NCBI RefSeq assembly: GCF_014651895.1
Contig: NZ_BMXT01000001.1
Coordinates: 1,178,001-1,242,000, forward strand
Direction of reading: 5' to 3'
Origin: Rhodanobacter panaciterrae
GTDB lineage: Bacteria > Pseudomonadota > Gammaproteobacteria > Xanthomonadales > Rhodanobacteraceae
DNA length: 64,000 nucleotides
Below the pieces are notes generated by a model that did not search any database, was not told the DNA's origin, and saw only the letters and a program-made list of their open reading frames with translations. A program made the translations under genes and the position numbers. Below, piece after piece: positions 20,825-28,720 of the stretch (its first letter is position 1; every line of letters begins with the position of its first letter).

Positions 20825-21823
20825 ATGCAGACGGTAACTTCCCCCGACGCACCTCACGGTGTACGTCAAGTCGCGATCGGTCCCGAACGGGATGGCCAGC
20901 GCATCGACAACGCGCTGGTGACCCTGCTCAAGGGCGTGCCCAAGAGCATGATCTACCGGCTTTTGCGCACCGGTCAGGTGCGCGTCAACGGCAAGCGGGC
21001 GAAGCCGGATACCCGTCTCGCAGACGGTGATACGTTGCGCATACCCCCCGTGCGGGTAGCTGAACGACCGGAAGGCAACGCTCCCGCCACTGGCCTGGTA
21101 GCCTCGGTGGCCGACGCCATCATTTTTGAAGATAAGCACTTCCTCGTCATCGACAAGCCCTCCGGCGTGGCCAGTCACGGGGGTAGCGGGGTCAGTCATG
21201 GCGCGATCGAGCTGCTGCGCGCGGCCCGGCCACAGGAGCATCTGGAACTGGTGCATCGACTCGATCGCGACACCAGTGGCGTGCTGGTGTTTGCCCGGAC
21301 ACGTGCGGGTCTGACCGGCCTGCAGGCAGCGATCCGCGCTGGCGAAGTCACCAAACAATACCTGTGCCTGATGTTGGGTCACCCGTCCAAGGCGAAATTC
21401 GACGTCAATGCGCCGCTACTGAAATCCGTATTGCAGGGTGGCGAGCGCATGGTGCGGGTGGCCGACAACGGCAAGCCATCGCTCACATTTTTCCGCGAAA
21501 TGGAGCAGTACCCCAGCGCTCGCCTGATGCAGGCGACCTTGGGCACGGGCCGCACTCACCAGATTCGCGTGCATGCGGCGCACATTGGCCATCCGCTGGC
21601 CGGCGATCCGAAATACGGCGATCGCGAGATGAACAAGCGCTACCGCGAGATGGGGCTGAACCGGATGTTCCTGCATGCCGCGCACATGAGCTTCGATCTG
21701 GATGGGCGCTCTTACAGCTTCTCCGCGCCGTTGTCGGATGATCTGAAGGACTTCCTCGACGTGCTTGCCGTCAAGGGCAAGCGGCTGGTCTACACGCGTG
21801 AGAAGTCGCGCACCGACTTCTGA
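20825..21823 (+). CDS. rluC: 23S rRNA pseudouridine synthase, RluC type
   Basis: Isomerises uridines of 23S rRNA (positions 955, 2504 and 2580 in E. coli). The 332-residue protein has an N-terminal S4 RNA-binding domain (RIDNALVTLLKGVPKSMIYR, then GQVRVNGKRAKPDTRL) and the catalytic RluA-type domain with HRLDRDTSG holding the nucleophilic aspartate, followed by GRTHQIRVH. The RluC assignment follows from being head-to-head with rne, as in E. coli. It is convergent with phhB, and the two stop codons abut. Confidence 0.92.
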   Translation: MQTVTSPDAPHGVRQVAIGPERDGQRIDNALVTLLKGVPKSMIYRLLRTGQVRVNGKRAKPDTRLADGDTLRIPPVRVAERPEGNAPATGLVASVADAIIFEDKHFLVIDKPSGVASHGGSGVSHGAIELLRAARPQEHLELVHRLDRDTSGVLVFARTRAGLTGLQAAIRAGEVTKQYLCLMLGHPSKAKFDVNAPLLKSVLQGGERMVRVADNGKPSLTFFREMEQYPSARLMQATLGTGRTHQIRVHAAHIGHPLAGDPKYGDREMNKRYREMGLNRMFLHAAHMSFDLDGRSYSFSAPLSDDLKDFLDVLAVKGKRLVYTREKSRTDF

Positions 21824-22165
21824 TCAATGCGCAAGCAGGGCCTCGACCCGCGCGGCGCAGATGAAGTCGTTCAGCGACAGGCCGCCTACGTCATGGGTTG
21901 ACCACAACAGCTGGCAATGGCCGTAGCCGGCCTCAAGATCCGGGTGATGATCCTCGTGGTTGGCCATGAAGCCCACTGCGTTGATGAAGCCTAGGGTGTG
22001 GTGGAAGTCGGCGAACTTGAAGTCCTTGATGATGGCCATGCCATCGTCGCGCAGCCGCCAGCCCGGCAGTTGCTGCAACAGTTCCGCTACCTGCGTGGCG
22101 TCGAGCGCATGCTCTTTGCCTTTGCGCGGCGAACAATGCTGCGTGGCCAGATCATTGGCGTTCAT
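21824..22165 (-). CDS. phhB: Pterin-4a-carbinolamine dehydratase
   Basis: Recycles the tetrahydrobiopterin-type cofactor of phenylalanine hydroxylase by dehydrating 4a-hydroxy-tetrahydropterin. The 113 residues carry the family signature: LPGWRLRDDG, FKFADFHHTLGFINAVG and the catalytic cluster NHEDHHPDLEAGYG. A partner phenylalanine hydroxylase gene is not in the window, so a metabolic role is inferred from the family only. It is tail-to-tail with rluC. Confidence 0.94.
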   Translation of the reverse strand: MNANDLATQHCSPRKGKEHALDATQVAELLQQLPGWRLRDDGMAIIKDFKFADFHHTLGFINAVGFMANHEDHHPDLEAGYGHCQLLWSTHDVGGLSLNDFICAARVEALLAH

Positions 22166-22318
22166 GTGAATCTCCGTGCAGGCTGAAAGTCAGGGATGCG
22201 AAGGGTCGGAGTTGCGCGCGCAAATGTCAAAGCGCACATCAAACTCGAAACAGGACTAAAATGGTGCTGTTTCGCCGGCGGGGTTCGCCGGCACCCGTTT
22301 GGCGACACTGGAGCAGGC

Positions 22319-22927
22319 ATGATTGATATTTCGGAGCGCGCGCAGCAGCACTTTCTGCGGCTTCTCTCACAGCAGGGCATCGAGGGCTTGAGCATCCGGC
22401 TGCGGGTGACGGCAGCCGGTACGCCAGCGGCCAATTGCGAGCTGGAGTTCTGCGAGCCGGCCGACCTTGCCGGTGGGGAATGGACGATCGAATGTACCGG
22501 CTTCAACTTCCACATCGACGGCGACAGCGCCAGCTGGCTGGATGGCGCGACCATCGATTTCGAACCCAATGCCACCGGTGGACAGCTCAATATCCGTGCG
22601 CCGAAGATCAAGGGTGACGTGCCGGGTGCAGCGGCGGGGTTGATCGAGCGGGTGCGCTATGTGCTTGAGGCCGAGGTGAATCCGAAACTGGCTTCACATG
22701 GCGGCCGGGTTACCTTGCTGGAGATCAGTGCCGACGGTGCGGTGCTGCTGCAGTTTGGCGGCGGTTGCCATGGCTGCGGCATGGTCGATGTGACGCTCAA
22801 GCAGGGCGTCGAAAAGACCTTGCGCGAGCGCGTGCCGGAAATCACGGCGGTGCGCGATGCGACCGATCATGCCGGTGGCGAAAAGCCGTATTACAGCAAG
22901 GCCGAGGGCAAGTCCGCGATCGCCTGA
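22319..22927 (+). CDS. nfuA: Fe-S biogenesis protein NfuA
   Basis: Carries and delivers [4Fe-4S] clusters to apoproteins, especially under stress. The 202 residues consist of an N-terminal degenerate A-type domain (ISERAQQHFLRLLSQQGIEG) and a C-terminal Nfu domain with the cluster-binding CxxC in GGGCHGCGMVDVTLKQGVE. Only two cysteines of the A-type domain remain and not in the canonical pattern, as in E. coli NfuA. ATG 22319 is used because family sequence starts there, though the frame is open further upstream. A 7-bp GC hairpin (22274-22292) lies just before the gene. Confidence 0.95.
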   Translation: MIDISERAQQHFLRLLSQQGIEGLSIRLRVTAAGTPAANCELEFCEPADLAGGEWTIECTGFNFHIDGDSASWLDGATIDFEPNATGGQLNIRAPKIKGDVPGAAAGLIERVRYVLEAEVNPKLASHGGRVTLLEISADGAVLLQFGGGCHGCGMVDVTLKQGVEKTLRERVPEITAVRDATDHAGGEKPYYSKAEGKSAIA

Positions 22928-22954
22928 GTCAACGGCGGCCGTACGCCAGATGCA

Positions 22955-22980
22955 CAAAGGCCCGCCAGAGCGGGCCTTTG
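22955..22980. terminator. Hairpin between nfuA and cytochrome c gene
   Basis: An 11-bp perfect stem (CAAAGGCCCGC/GCGGGCCTTTG) with a 4-base loop lies between the convergent genes. Short T/A tracts flank it on both strands, consistent with a bidirectional terminator. Confidence 0.8.
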
Positions 22981-23005
22981 TTTGCCATGCGACAGGAGAG
23001 CAAAC

Positions 23006-23359
23006 TTACTTGGCGCCCTCGACATGACCTTGCAGGGTATCTAGCTTGGTCGGCAGGCTGGAGAAGTAGGCGGCAACGTCTTCGATATCCTGATCGGACA
23101 GGGTGGCCACCATGCCCTTCATGATCGGATTCTCGCGCTGGCCGTCCTTGTACTCGTGCAGCACGTGTTGCAGATACAGATTGTACTGGCCGGCGAGGCG
23201 CGGGTACTGCGGATCAACCGCATTGCCGTCGACACCATGGCAGGCAAAACAGGTGGCAGCCTTCTGCTTGCCGTTCTCGGCATTGCCGCTGGCCAGCAAC
23301 TGGGTGGAGGCGAACGCCAGCACGGCGCCGAACGAAAGCAGGGTAAGCGCACGTTTCAT
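23006..23359 (-). CDS. Single-haem c-type cytochrome, cytochrome c4-half-like
   Basis: A periplasmic electron carrier of 117 residues. It has a Sec signal peptide (MKRALTLLSFGAVLAFASTQLLA), the haem-binding motif CFACH, and an axial Met candidate in NPIMKGMVATLSDQDIEDVAAYFSSL. The length and motifs match one half of dihaem cytochrome c4. It lies 18 bp downstream of a second, similar gene, so the pair may act together or stem from a split c4. AAGGAC precedes ATG 23359. Likely partners are a terminal oxidase or other respiratory enzyme outside the window. Confidence 0.88.
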   Translation of the reverse strand: MKRALTLLSFGAVLAFASTQLLASGNAENGKQKAATCFACHGVDGNAVDPQYPRLAGQYNLYLQHVLHEYKDGQRENPIMKGMVATLSDQDIEDVAAYFSSLPTKLDTLQGHVEGAK

Positions 23360-23377
23360 GCGGAAAGTCCTTGGCAA

Positions 23378-23701
23378 CTACTTGGCGAGGCTGGAAAGAA
23401 AGGCGGCGACGTTCTGGATGTCCGTATCGGACAAACTCTGCGCCTGTGCACCCATGGTCGGATGCTTGCGATCGCCACTCTGGTAGCCATGCAGTGCATT
23501 GACGATGTACTGCTCGTTCTGTCCGGCAATCTTCGGTACCGGATATTGCGGGTAGGCATTGGTATAGCCGGGTACGCCATGGCAACCGGCACAGGTGTAG
23601 ACCAGTTCACGTCCGGCAGCCTTGTCACCTTCAGCGTGTGCACTGGCAGTGGCGAAAAGGGCTGTGGCTGCGGCCAGGCCAAGCAATTGCAGTCGAGTCA
23701 T
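23378..23701 (-). CDS. Single-haem c-type cytochrome, cytochrome c4-half-like
   Basis: A second periplasmic class I cytochrome c, 107 residues, with signal peptide MTRLQLLGLAAATALFATAS followed by AHA, haem motif CAGCH and likely axial Met in HPTMGAQAQSLSDTDIQNVAAFLSSL. It is first in a two-gene unit with the downstream cytochrome. The start could be ATG 23701 or ATG 23710 (three codons longer); GGGA is better spaced for 23701. No cytochrome c oxidase or maturation gene is nearby. Confidence 0.87.
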   Translation of the reverse strand: MTRLQLLGLAAATALFATASAHAEGDKAAGRELVYTCAGCHGVPGYTNAYPQYPVPKIAGQNEQYIVNALHGYQSGDRKHPTMGAQAQSLSDTDIQNVAAFLSSLAK

Positions 23702-24006
23702 CGAGATCATTCCCACGAGTACGGCGGGTACAGGGTCATATAAGTCGCCAAGTATAGACGTTGCGTCCACGCGTGAACAACACTCCGCTCGGGTGTGGGC
23801 GATGTTTGCGCAAGGCTCACCCAGCACCAACGCATGTTGATTCTCATGGCACGTCGTGACCTCTTCTCGAGCCATACGGAGAGCCTGCAGAGTTTCGTGC
23901 GCTGATTCGCGAATTCTGTCTTGGCCGTGTTGCCCTCAATACATCAGACGACATTGGTGCTTTGGTTCTTGGCCGCATATACTGGCGAGGTCGTATCGTT
24001 TTCCCC
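23702..24006 (+). promoter_or_regulatory. Intergenic region with ssrA promoter
   Basis: These 305 bp hold no supported gene. Just before tmRNA there is a sigma70-type promoter: TTGGTG at 23954-23959, an 18-bp spacer and TATACT at 23978-23983, which would start transcription about 15-20 bases before mature tmRNA. The rest (23702-23950) shows no recognised feature; engB, often near cytochrome c4 genes, is not here. Confidence 0.6.
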
Positions 24007-24361
<355 letters not shown>

Positions 24362-24367
24362 ATAAAC

Positions 24368-24400
24368 AAAAAGCCCTTGATGACCATCAAGGGCTTTTTT
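24368..24400. terminator. Bidirectional terminator between ssrA and smpB
   Basis: A long perfect stem AAAAAGCCCTTGAT/ATCAAGGGCTTTTT with a GACC loop, flanked by T-runs on both strands, serves the converging ssrA and smpB transcripts. Confidence 0.95.
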
Positions 24401-24423
24401 GTTGAGCGCTGCCTAGTGTGGAT

Positions 24424-24915
24424 TCAGGCACTGCGATTGTGCGAGCGCATGGTGCGCTGCTTCTCGATCTGCCAGTCGCGCTGCTTCTCGGTGTCGCGTT
24501 TGTCGTGTTCCTGCTTGCCGCGGGCGAGGCCGATCTCGACTTTCACCTTGTTGCCTTTCCAGTACATCGCGGTGGGCACCAAGGTGTAGCCCTTGCGCTC
24601 GACGGCGCCGACCAGCTGGTCGATTTCCTTGCGATGCAGCAGCAGTTTGCGGGTGCGCCGATCTTCGGCGATGACGTGGGTGGAAGCGCTGATCAGTGGC
24701 GGGATGGAGGTGCCGATCAGGAAGATCTCGTTCTTCAGGACGACCGCGTAGCTGTCGCCGAAGTTGATCCGGCCGGCGCGCAGCGCCTTCAGCTCCCAGC
24801 CCTGCAGGGCGACGCCAGCCTCGAAACGCTGGTCGATGTGGTACTCGAAACGGGAGCGTTTATTGAGCGCGATGGTGCCGCCGCCCTTGTTGTCTTTGTC
24901 CTTCGCCTTGGCCAT
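24424..24915 (-). CDS. smpB: SsrA-binding protein SmpB
   Basis: Binds tmRNA and places it in the ribosomal A site of stalled ribosomes. The 163-residue protein contains the OB-fold core (NKRSRFEYHIDQRFEAGVAL, GWELKALRAGRINFGDSY) and a basic C-terminal tail (KRDTEKQRDWQIEKQRTMR) that folds into the mRNA channel. ATG 24915 is chosen because MAKAKDKDNKGGG is family-like and upstream codons are not. It faces ssrA across a shared terminator and is divergent from ratA. Confidence 0.96.
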   Translation of the reverse strand: MAKAKDKDNKGGGTIALNKRSRFEYHIDQRFEAGVALQGWELKALRAGRINFGDSYAVVLKNEIFLIGTSIPPLISASTHVIAEDRRTRKLLLHRKEIDQLVGAVERKGYTLVPTAMYWKGNKVKVEIGLARGKQEHDKRDTEKQRDWQIEKQRTMRSHNRSA

Positions 24916-24998
24916 GTCCGTTAAACTCGGGCCTTGTTGCCCTGATGCCGATTCCGCCGCATACCGGGCCAAACCAAGCGTGATGTGAAGAGGTTGCC

Positions 24999-25430
24999 GT
25001 GATCGAAATCCGTCGCAGTGCACTGGTGAAGTATTCGCCGATGCAGATGTTCGACCTGGTCAATGAAGTTGAAGCATACCCAAAGCGTTTCCCCTGGTGT
25101 GCCGGTGCCGAAGTGCTTGAGCGTCAGACTGATGTGCTGGTGGCACGGCTGGATCTCAAGTTTGCCGGGTTCCACCAGAGTTTCACCACGCGCAATTCGG
25201 TCGATCCGCCCAGGCGTCTGCAGATGAGTCTGGTCGATGGCCCGTGCCGCAGCCTCGAAGGTGTGTGGGATTTCATCGCTCTGGGTGATGCTGGTTGCAA
25301 AGTCGCGTTTGCGCTGGATTTCGATTATGCGGGGCGGCTCGGCGGGAGTGCGTTGAAGCTTGGCTTCCAAGGATTGGCTGGGCGCATGGTCGACGATTTC
25401 TGTCGAGAAGCCGAGCGTGTCTATGGCTGA
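24999..25430 (+). CDS. ratA: RatA/COQ10-like START-domain protein
   Basis: A 143-residue SRPBCC-fold protein. E. coli RatA was described as a toxin blocking 70S ribosome assembly, while COQ10 homologues bind ubiquinone; the actual role here is open. Recognised by IRRSALVKYSPMQMFDLVNEVEAYPKRFPWC-type sequence (residues 3-33) and the C-terminal FQGLAGRMVDDFCREAERVYG helix. It has a GTG start (24999) with AGAGG upstream. It overlaps rnfH by 8 bp (ATGGCTGA), the usual ratA-ratB (rnfH) pair next to smpB. Confidence 0.9.
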   Translation: MIEIRRSALVKYSPMQMFDLVNEVEAYPKRFPWCAGAEVLERQTDVLVARLDLKFAGFHQSFTTRNSVDPPRRLQMSLVDGPCRSLEGVWDFIALGDAGCKVAFALDFDYAGRLGGSALKLGFQGLAGRMVDDFCREAERVYG

Positions 25431-25701
25431 GCGCACGATCACGGCAGAGGTGGTTTATGCGGCTACCGGACAGCACATCCTGCGCCGGGTCGAGCTGGCC
25501 GAAGGCAGTACGGTAGAGCAGGCGATCGACGCTTCAGGAATAGCCGGGATGCTCCCGGATGGTGCGATTGACGCGCGCCACCTTGGCGTATTCGCGCGCA
25601 AGGTGACGCCGGATCAGGTCGTGCAGAACGGTGATCGGATCGAGATCTACCGGCCGCTCATGCTCGATCCGATGGAGGCGCGCCGGCGACGTGCCCGTTG
25701 A
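25423..25701 (+). CDS. rnfH: RnfH family protein (RatB, UPF0125)
   Basis: A small 92-residue protein with a beta-grasp (ubiquitin-like) fold, recognised by ITAEVVYAATGQHILRRVEL and GDRIEIYRPLMLDPMEARRRR. The family occurs with ratA in proteobacteria or with rnf operons; its biochemical role is unclear. The ATG at 25423 lies inside the end of ratA, so translation is coupled. It is convergent with bamE. Confidence 0.9.
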   Translation: MAERTITAEVVYAATGQHILRRVELAEGSTVEQAIDASGIAGMLPDGAIDARHLGVFARKVTPDQVVQNGDRIEIYRPLMLDPMEARRRRAR

Positions 25702-25745
25702 GTCGGGATCGGGCAGGTCAAGCCCAGCCCGATCCGTAACGGCGA

Positions 25746-26204
25746 TCAATGGCCGTTGTTGTTGCCCTGACCGAAGCCGCCATTGTCTTTGTTGTCGTTC
25801 GGAGACTGGCTCTTGTCACCTTCGGTCTCGTTGACAGGGTAGCCGGCGTTGTACTTCTTGCTTTCCTTGACCAGTTGCTGGGCATCCTGTGCGAAGAAAT
25901 CGCCCTCGGTACGCACCAGTGTGTCGTTGTTGAAGGTCAGCTTGAATGTACGCACCTTGATCGGGCCGCCACGATGCGAAAAGGTGGATACGTAATCCCA
26001 GCGGCTCTGGTCGAACGGCGTGCTGACCGATGGCGTGCCCATCAGCACCAGGACCTGATGCTTGGTCATGCCGGGTTTGAGCTGATCCACCACTTTTTTA
26101 TCGAGCAGATTGCCTTGCTGCACGTCGGGTGTGTAGACGATATGGCAGCCAGCCAAGGAGAGCGCCAGCATGGCGAAAACCAGCAGGGTGATCAGCTTTT
26201 GCAT
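25746..26204 (-). CDS. bamE: Outer membrane assembly lipoprotein BamE
   Basis: A lipoprotein of the BAM complex that folds beta-barrels into the outer membrane (also called SmpA/OmlA). It is 152 residues with a lipoprotein signal ending LSLAGC, the conserved LKPGMTKHQVLVLMGTPSV and DQSRWDYVSTF segments, and a hydrophilic Asn/Gly-rich tail (NDNKDNGGFGQGNNNGH) longer than in E. coli. It is divergent from fur, an arrangement conserved in Xanthomonas and Pseudomonas, and convergent with rnfH. Confidence 0.95.
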   Translation of the reverse strand: MQKLITLLVFAMLALSLAGCHIVYTPDVQQGNLLDKKVVDQLKPGMTKHQVLVLMGTPSVSTPFDQSRWDYVSTFSHRGGPIKVRTFKLTFNNDTLVRTEGDFFAQDAQQLVKESKKYNAGYPVNETEGDKSQSPNDNKDNGGFGQGNNNGH

Positions 26205-26279
26205 GCGTGTTGCGTCCGGATCGTAAAGGTGTCGGATGATACACTACCGGCTTGGATACGCCGTGTGCGGAGAGTGGAT

Positions 26280-26702
26280 ATGGAACAGGAAACCAAAGAG
26301 CTGCGCCGGGTTGGCCTCAAGGTGACCCATCCGCGCATGCGCATCCTGCAAATCTTCGACGAGGAAGGGGTACAGCACCTCACGGCCGAAGACGTCTACA
26401 AGAAACTGCTTGCCCACCAGGAAGATATCGGCCTGGCAACGGTGTATCGCGTGCTGACCCAGTTCGAGGCGGCAGGCATCATCGTCAAGCACAATTTCGA
26501 AGGCGGCCAGGCTGTCTACGAACTTGATCGCGGCAAACATCACGACCACATGATTGATGTGGACAGCGGGAAAGTGATTGAGTTCGTCAGCGAGGAGATC
26601 GAGCGCCTGCAGCACGAGATCGCCGCACGGCATGGCTATGTGATCGAGGATCACAGCTTGGTGCTGTATGTGCGACCGAAGCACCATCCACGCAAAAGCT
26701 GA
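26280..26702 (+). CDS. fur: Ferric uptake regulator Fur
   Basis: An Fe2+-dependent repressor of iron uptake genes. The 140 residues have the winged-helix N-domain (LRRVGLKVTHPRMRILQIF to DIGLATVYRVLTQFEAAGI) and the metal-binding C-domain with KHHDHMIDVDSGKVIEF and a His-rich end (PKHHPRKS). No CxxC pair follows HDHMIDV, so the structural zinc site of E. coli Fur is absent, as in Pseudomonas-type Fur. GGAGAG precedes the ATG. It shares a 75-bp divergent region with bamE. Confidence 0.96.
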   Translation: MEQETKELRRVGLKVTHPRMRILQIFDEEGVQHLTAEDVYKKLLAHQEDIGLATVYRVLTQFEAAGIIVKHNFEGGQAVYELDRGKHHDHMIDVDSGKVIEFVSEEIERLQHEIAARHGYVIEDHSLVLYVRPKHHPRKS

Positions 26703-26713
26703 GTAAGTTCAAG

Positions 26714-26737
26714 AGCGGCAATACCGGTATTGCCGCT
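26714..26737. terminator. 24-bp perfect palindrome after fur
   Basis: AGCGGCAATACC is followed immediately by its exact reverse complement, 11 bp after the fur stop. It would form a 10-bp stem with a tiny loop. There is no T-run, so it could be a Rho-independent-like stop signal for fur or a protein-binding site. Confidence 0.45.
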
Positions 26738-26781
26738 TCGGCTTGGTGTGACGTCTTGAGTGTGGCGTCGAACGGCGCGCA

Positions 26782-26820
26782 TAAAAAAGCCGCGAGGAGG
26801 ACTCCTGTCCGCCCGCGGCT
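26782..26820 (-). terminator. Intrinsic terminator, minus strand
   Basis: A 7-bp outer stem AGCCGCG/CGCGGCT with an inner GGAC/GTCC stem is followed by six T on the minus strand. It ends transcription coming from the sensor-kinase side, either of that mRNA or of the candidate sRNA. Confidence 0.85.
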
Positions 26821-27010
26821 GCTCCCCTACCTGTCCCAGTCGGCGTGCGCGATAGACTCGCGATAGCCTGCACTTGTCGCCAGGTAGCGGCGAAACGGCA
26901 TCCTGCCGTTGTTTCAGAGCCCCCGTCCCCACGGTGACTCTGATCCGCCATCTTGCGATGGCGGCTCCCCCACATCGATGGATTGATCGTAACGAGCCCT
27001 TCACGTTTCC
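26783..27010 (-). ncRNA. Candidate CsrA/RsmA-binding sRNA (RsmZ/CsrB-like)
   Basis: No protein gene fits this segment. On the minus strand it folds into serial hairpins: CCGCCATC/GATGGCGG with a GCAA loop (26945-26964); CAGAG/CTCTG enclosing CCGT-GGGG-ACGG (26915-26942); AACGGCA-GGA-TGCCGTT (26894-26910); a long composite arm closed by CTACCTG/CAGGTAG (26827-26887); and a terminator AGCCGCG/CGCGGCT with inner GGAC-AGGA-GTCC and a T-run (26783-26820). About nine GGA motifs occur, at least two in textbook apical loops. That is the pattern of CsrA/RsmA-titrating RNAs. It could instead be a structured 3' region of the kinase mRNA. The 5' end is not defined. Confidence 0.45.
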
Positions 27011-27026
27011 GGTATCGGAAAAATTC

Positions 27027-28640
27027 CTAGGTCTGCCGGCGGTTGTCTGCGGGTGTGTTGTTGCTCCGCAGCAAAATCCGCAGATGTACGCCGGCATGTT
27101 CGGGGCGCAGGCGGAACTGACCGCCAAGCGAGGTCACCCGGTCGCGCATGCCTTGCAGGCCGCGGCCACCACGGGGCAGTCGGCTGGGCAGGCCGGCCCC
27201 GTCATCGCGCAGGTCGAGTACCGCCAGCGCGATACCCTGACGCTCGCCGATACGCAGGCGCAGTCTGAATTCGCTGGCCTGCGCATGCTTGACGGCGTTG
27301 GTCGCACTTTCCTGTACCAGTCGATAAATCGCGGTGCGCGTGTCGTCGTCGAGCAGGCGCGGGTCACCGTGCAGTTCGGTGTGGTACGTCATGCCGGCGG
27401 TGTTCAACAGGTCACGGATCGGGCCTTCGTCGAGCGCGCGCAGCAGGCCGAACTCGTCGAGCACAGCCGGACGCAGGTCATCCAGCAGGCGGTGCAGGGC
27501 GCGTCGCATGTGCGCCAGGATGGTATTGATCGAGGTGCTGATGTCCTCCATGCCGGCCTGGTGCAAGCGCGCCTGGGCCAGCTTCACGTGGGTCTGGATT
27601 GCGGTGATGTTCTGACCCAGTTCGTCGTGCAGTTCGGCAGCCAGGTGCCGGCGCTGGTTTTCGTCCGCTTGCAGATTGCCGCGGGCGGCATCGCGCAATT
27701 GATGGGCAAGCTGGTCGAGTCGACGATTGACTGCACCCAGATAGACGTTCTGTTCGGCGACCCGCTCGCTGCTTCGGCGCAAGGCATCGGTAGCCGAACC
27801 CAGCATCAAGGCACCGGTGCCGGCGACAGCCAGAAACAGATACGCCGCCGCGGTCGACGGGGCGTGGCCAAGATGTTGATCGACCAGGGTCATGCCGAGA
27901 CTGGTGATGAGCATCGCCAGGCTGGCGCCGCGCCAGCCGTGGCGAAACGCAAAGAAGAGTACCGGTGCCAGTGATAGCACACGGGCAAACTGCGGTTGCG
28001 GCGCAGCGTGTTCGGACAACACCAGCAGAATCGTCATCGAGGGCAACATCACCAGCAGACCATCCATGACCAGGCTGACCAAGGCGCGCTGGTCGAGTCC
28101 GTTGCGCAGCAGCATGATCATCAATGGCACGATCAGCAGGATGCCTAGGTAGTGGCTGAGCAATTCCTCGCCGAGTACGCGCAGCATCAGTTCCGGTGAA
28201 TTGGGTGAATGGATAATGGCCAGCAGGGCAGCGTCCACCGCCGTAGTGGCCGTGACTACCAGCACCACGGAAAGCAGTAATCGGGTCACTTCCTGCGGAC
28301 TGTGAAGGCTGGCGTGCAAGTTGAACTGCCGCAGCAGCCATAGGCTGGCTGCCATCACCAACGGCTCGGGCAATTCACCGATGACGAAACCGGTCCAACC
28401 CAGTGGCAGGCCATGGGCCATGCTGATGCTGGCGGTAGCAGCCAGTTCCGCGCCGAGCAGCCAGCCCCAGTGGCGCATTGGCGTGAGCAGCAAGGCGCCG
28501 AAGCGCAAGCCATACGGCAACATCCAGAACGGTTGCACGGTCGGCCACAGCAGCAGCCATAGCAACAGGTAGCCGGCGCCCAGCAATGGGCCGGAGTTGG
28601 GCAGATGAAATGATTTCAGGCGCATGTATGGATGGTACAT
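27027..28640 (-). CDS. MASE1-type sensor histidine kinase, UhpB-like
   Basis: A membrane sensor kinase of about 537 residues. The N-terminal 300 residues hold eight or so hydrophobic segments resembling the MASE1 sensory domain. A short coiled linker leads to the HisKA_3 domain with the phospho-acceptor His in LAAELHDELGQNITAI, then the HATPase domain: N-box ESATNAVKHAQAS, DDGAGLP and GGRGLQGMRDRV. It is divergent from a UhpA-like regulator, its probable partner. ATG 28640 has GGAT 5 bp upstream; ATG 28625 is an alternative. The signal is unknown. Confidence 0.87.
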   Translation of the reverse strand: MYHPYMRLKSFHLPNSGPLLGAGYLLLWLLLWPTVQPFWMLPYGLRFGALLLTPMRHWGWLLGAELAATASISMAHGLPLGWTGFVIGELPEPLVMAASLWLLRQFNLHASLHSPQEVTRLLLSVVLVVTATTAVDAALLAIIHSPNSPELMLRVLGEELLSHYLGILLIVPLMIMLLRNGLDQRALVSLVMDGLLVMLPSMTILLVLSEHAAPQPQFARVLSLAPVLFFAFRHGWRGASLAMLITSLGMTLVDQHLGHAPSTAAAYLFLAVAGTGALMLGSATDALRRSSERVAEQNVYLGAVNRRLDQLAHQLRDAARGNLQADENQRRHLAAELHDELGQNITAIQTHVKLAQARLHQAGMEDISTSINTILAHMRRALHRLLDDLRPAVLDEFGLLRALDEGPIRDLLNTAGMTYHTELHGDPRLLDDDTRTAIYRLVQESATNAVKHAQASEFRLRLRIGERQGIALAVLDLRDDGAGLPSRLPRGGRGLQGMRDRVTSLGGQFRLRPEHAGVHLRILLRSNNTPADNRRQT

Positions 28641-28720
28641 GTGCGATCCGCATCGATGCGCCAGCACGATTGTTGACGACGGACGCGCATAAGGTCTGGA
28701 TCCATGTGTAAAGTAGCGGG

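Noticed and set aside
22272-22300. GC hairpin before nfuA as an IscR or riboswitch element
   Set aside because: A simple GCCGGCG stem with no further conserved structure; chance is likely at this G+C content.
23833-23907. Tiny open frame (24 codons) between the cytochromes and ssrA
   Set aside because: No ribosome-binding site of note and no recognisable peptide.
26781-26840. Possible 4.5S (SRP) RNA because of a GGGGAGCAGCC-like stretch on the minus strand
   Set aside because: The conserved SRP apical element with the GGAA tetraloop and flanking asymmetric bulge is missing, and the overall fold is multi-hairpin rather than one long rod.
26783-27010. 6S RNA or RNase P RNA
   Set aside because: There is no long end-to-end closing stem with a central bubble as in 6S, and none of the RNase P P4 conserved blocks (such as GAGGAAAGTCC).
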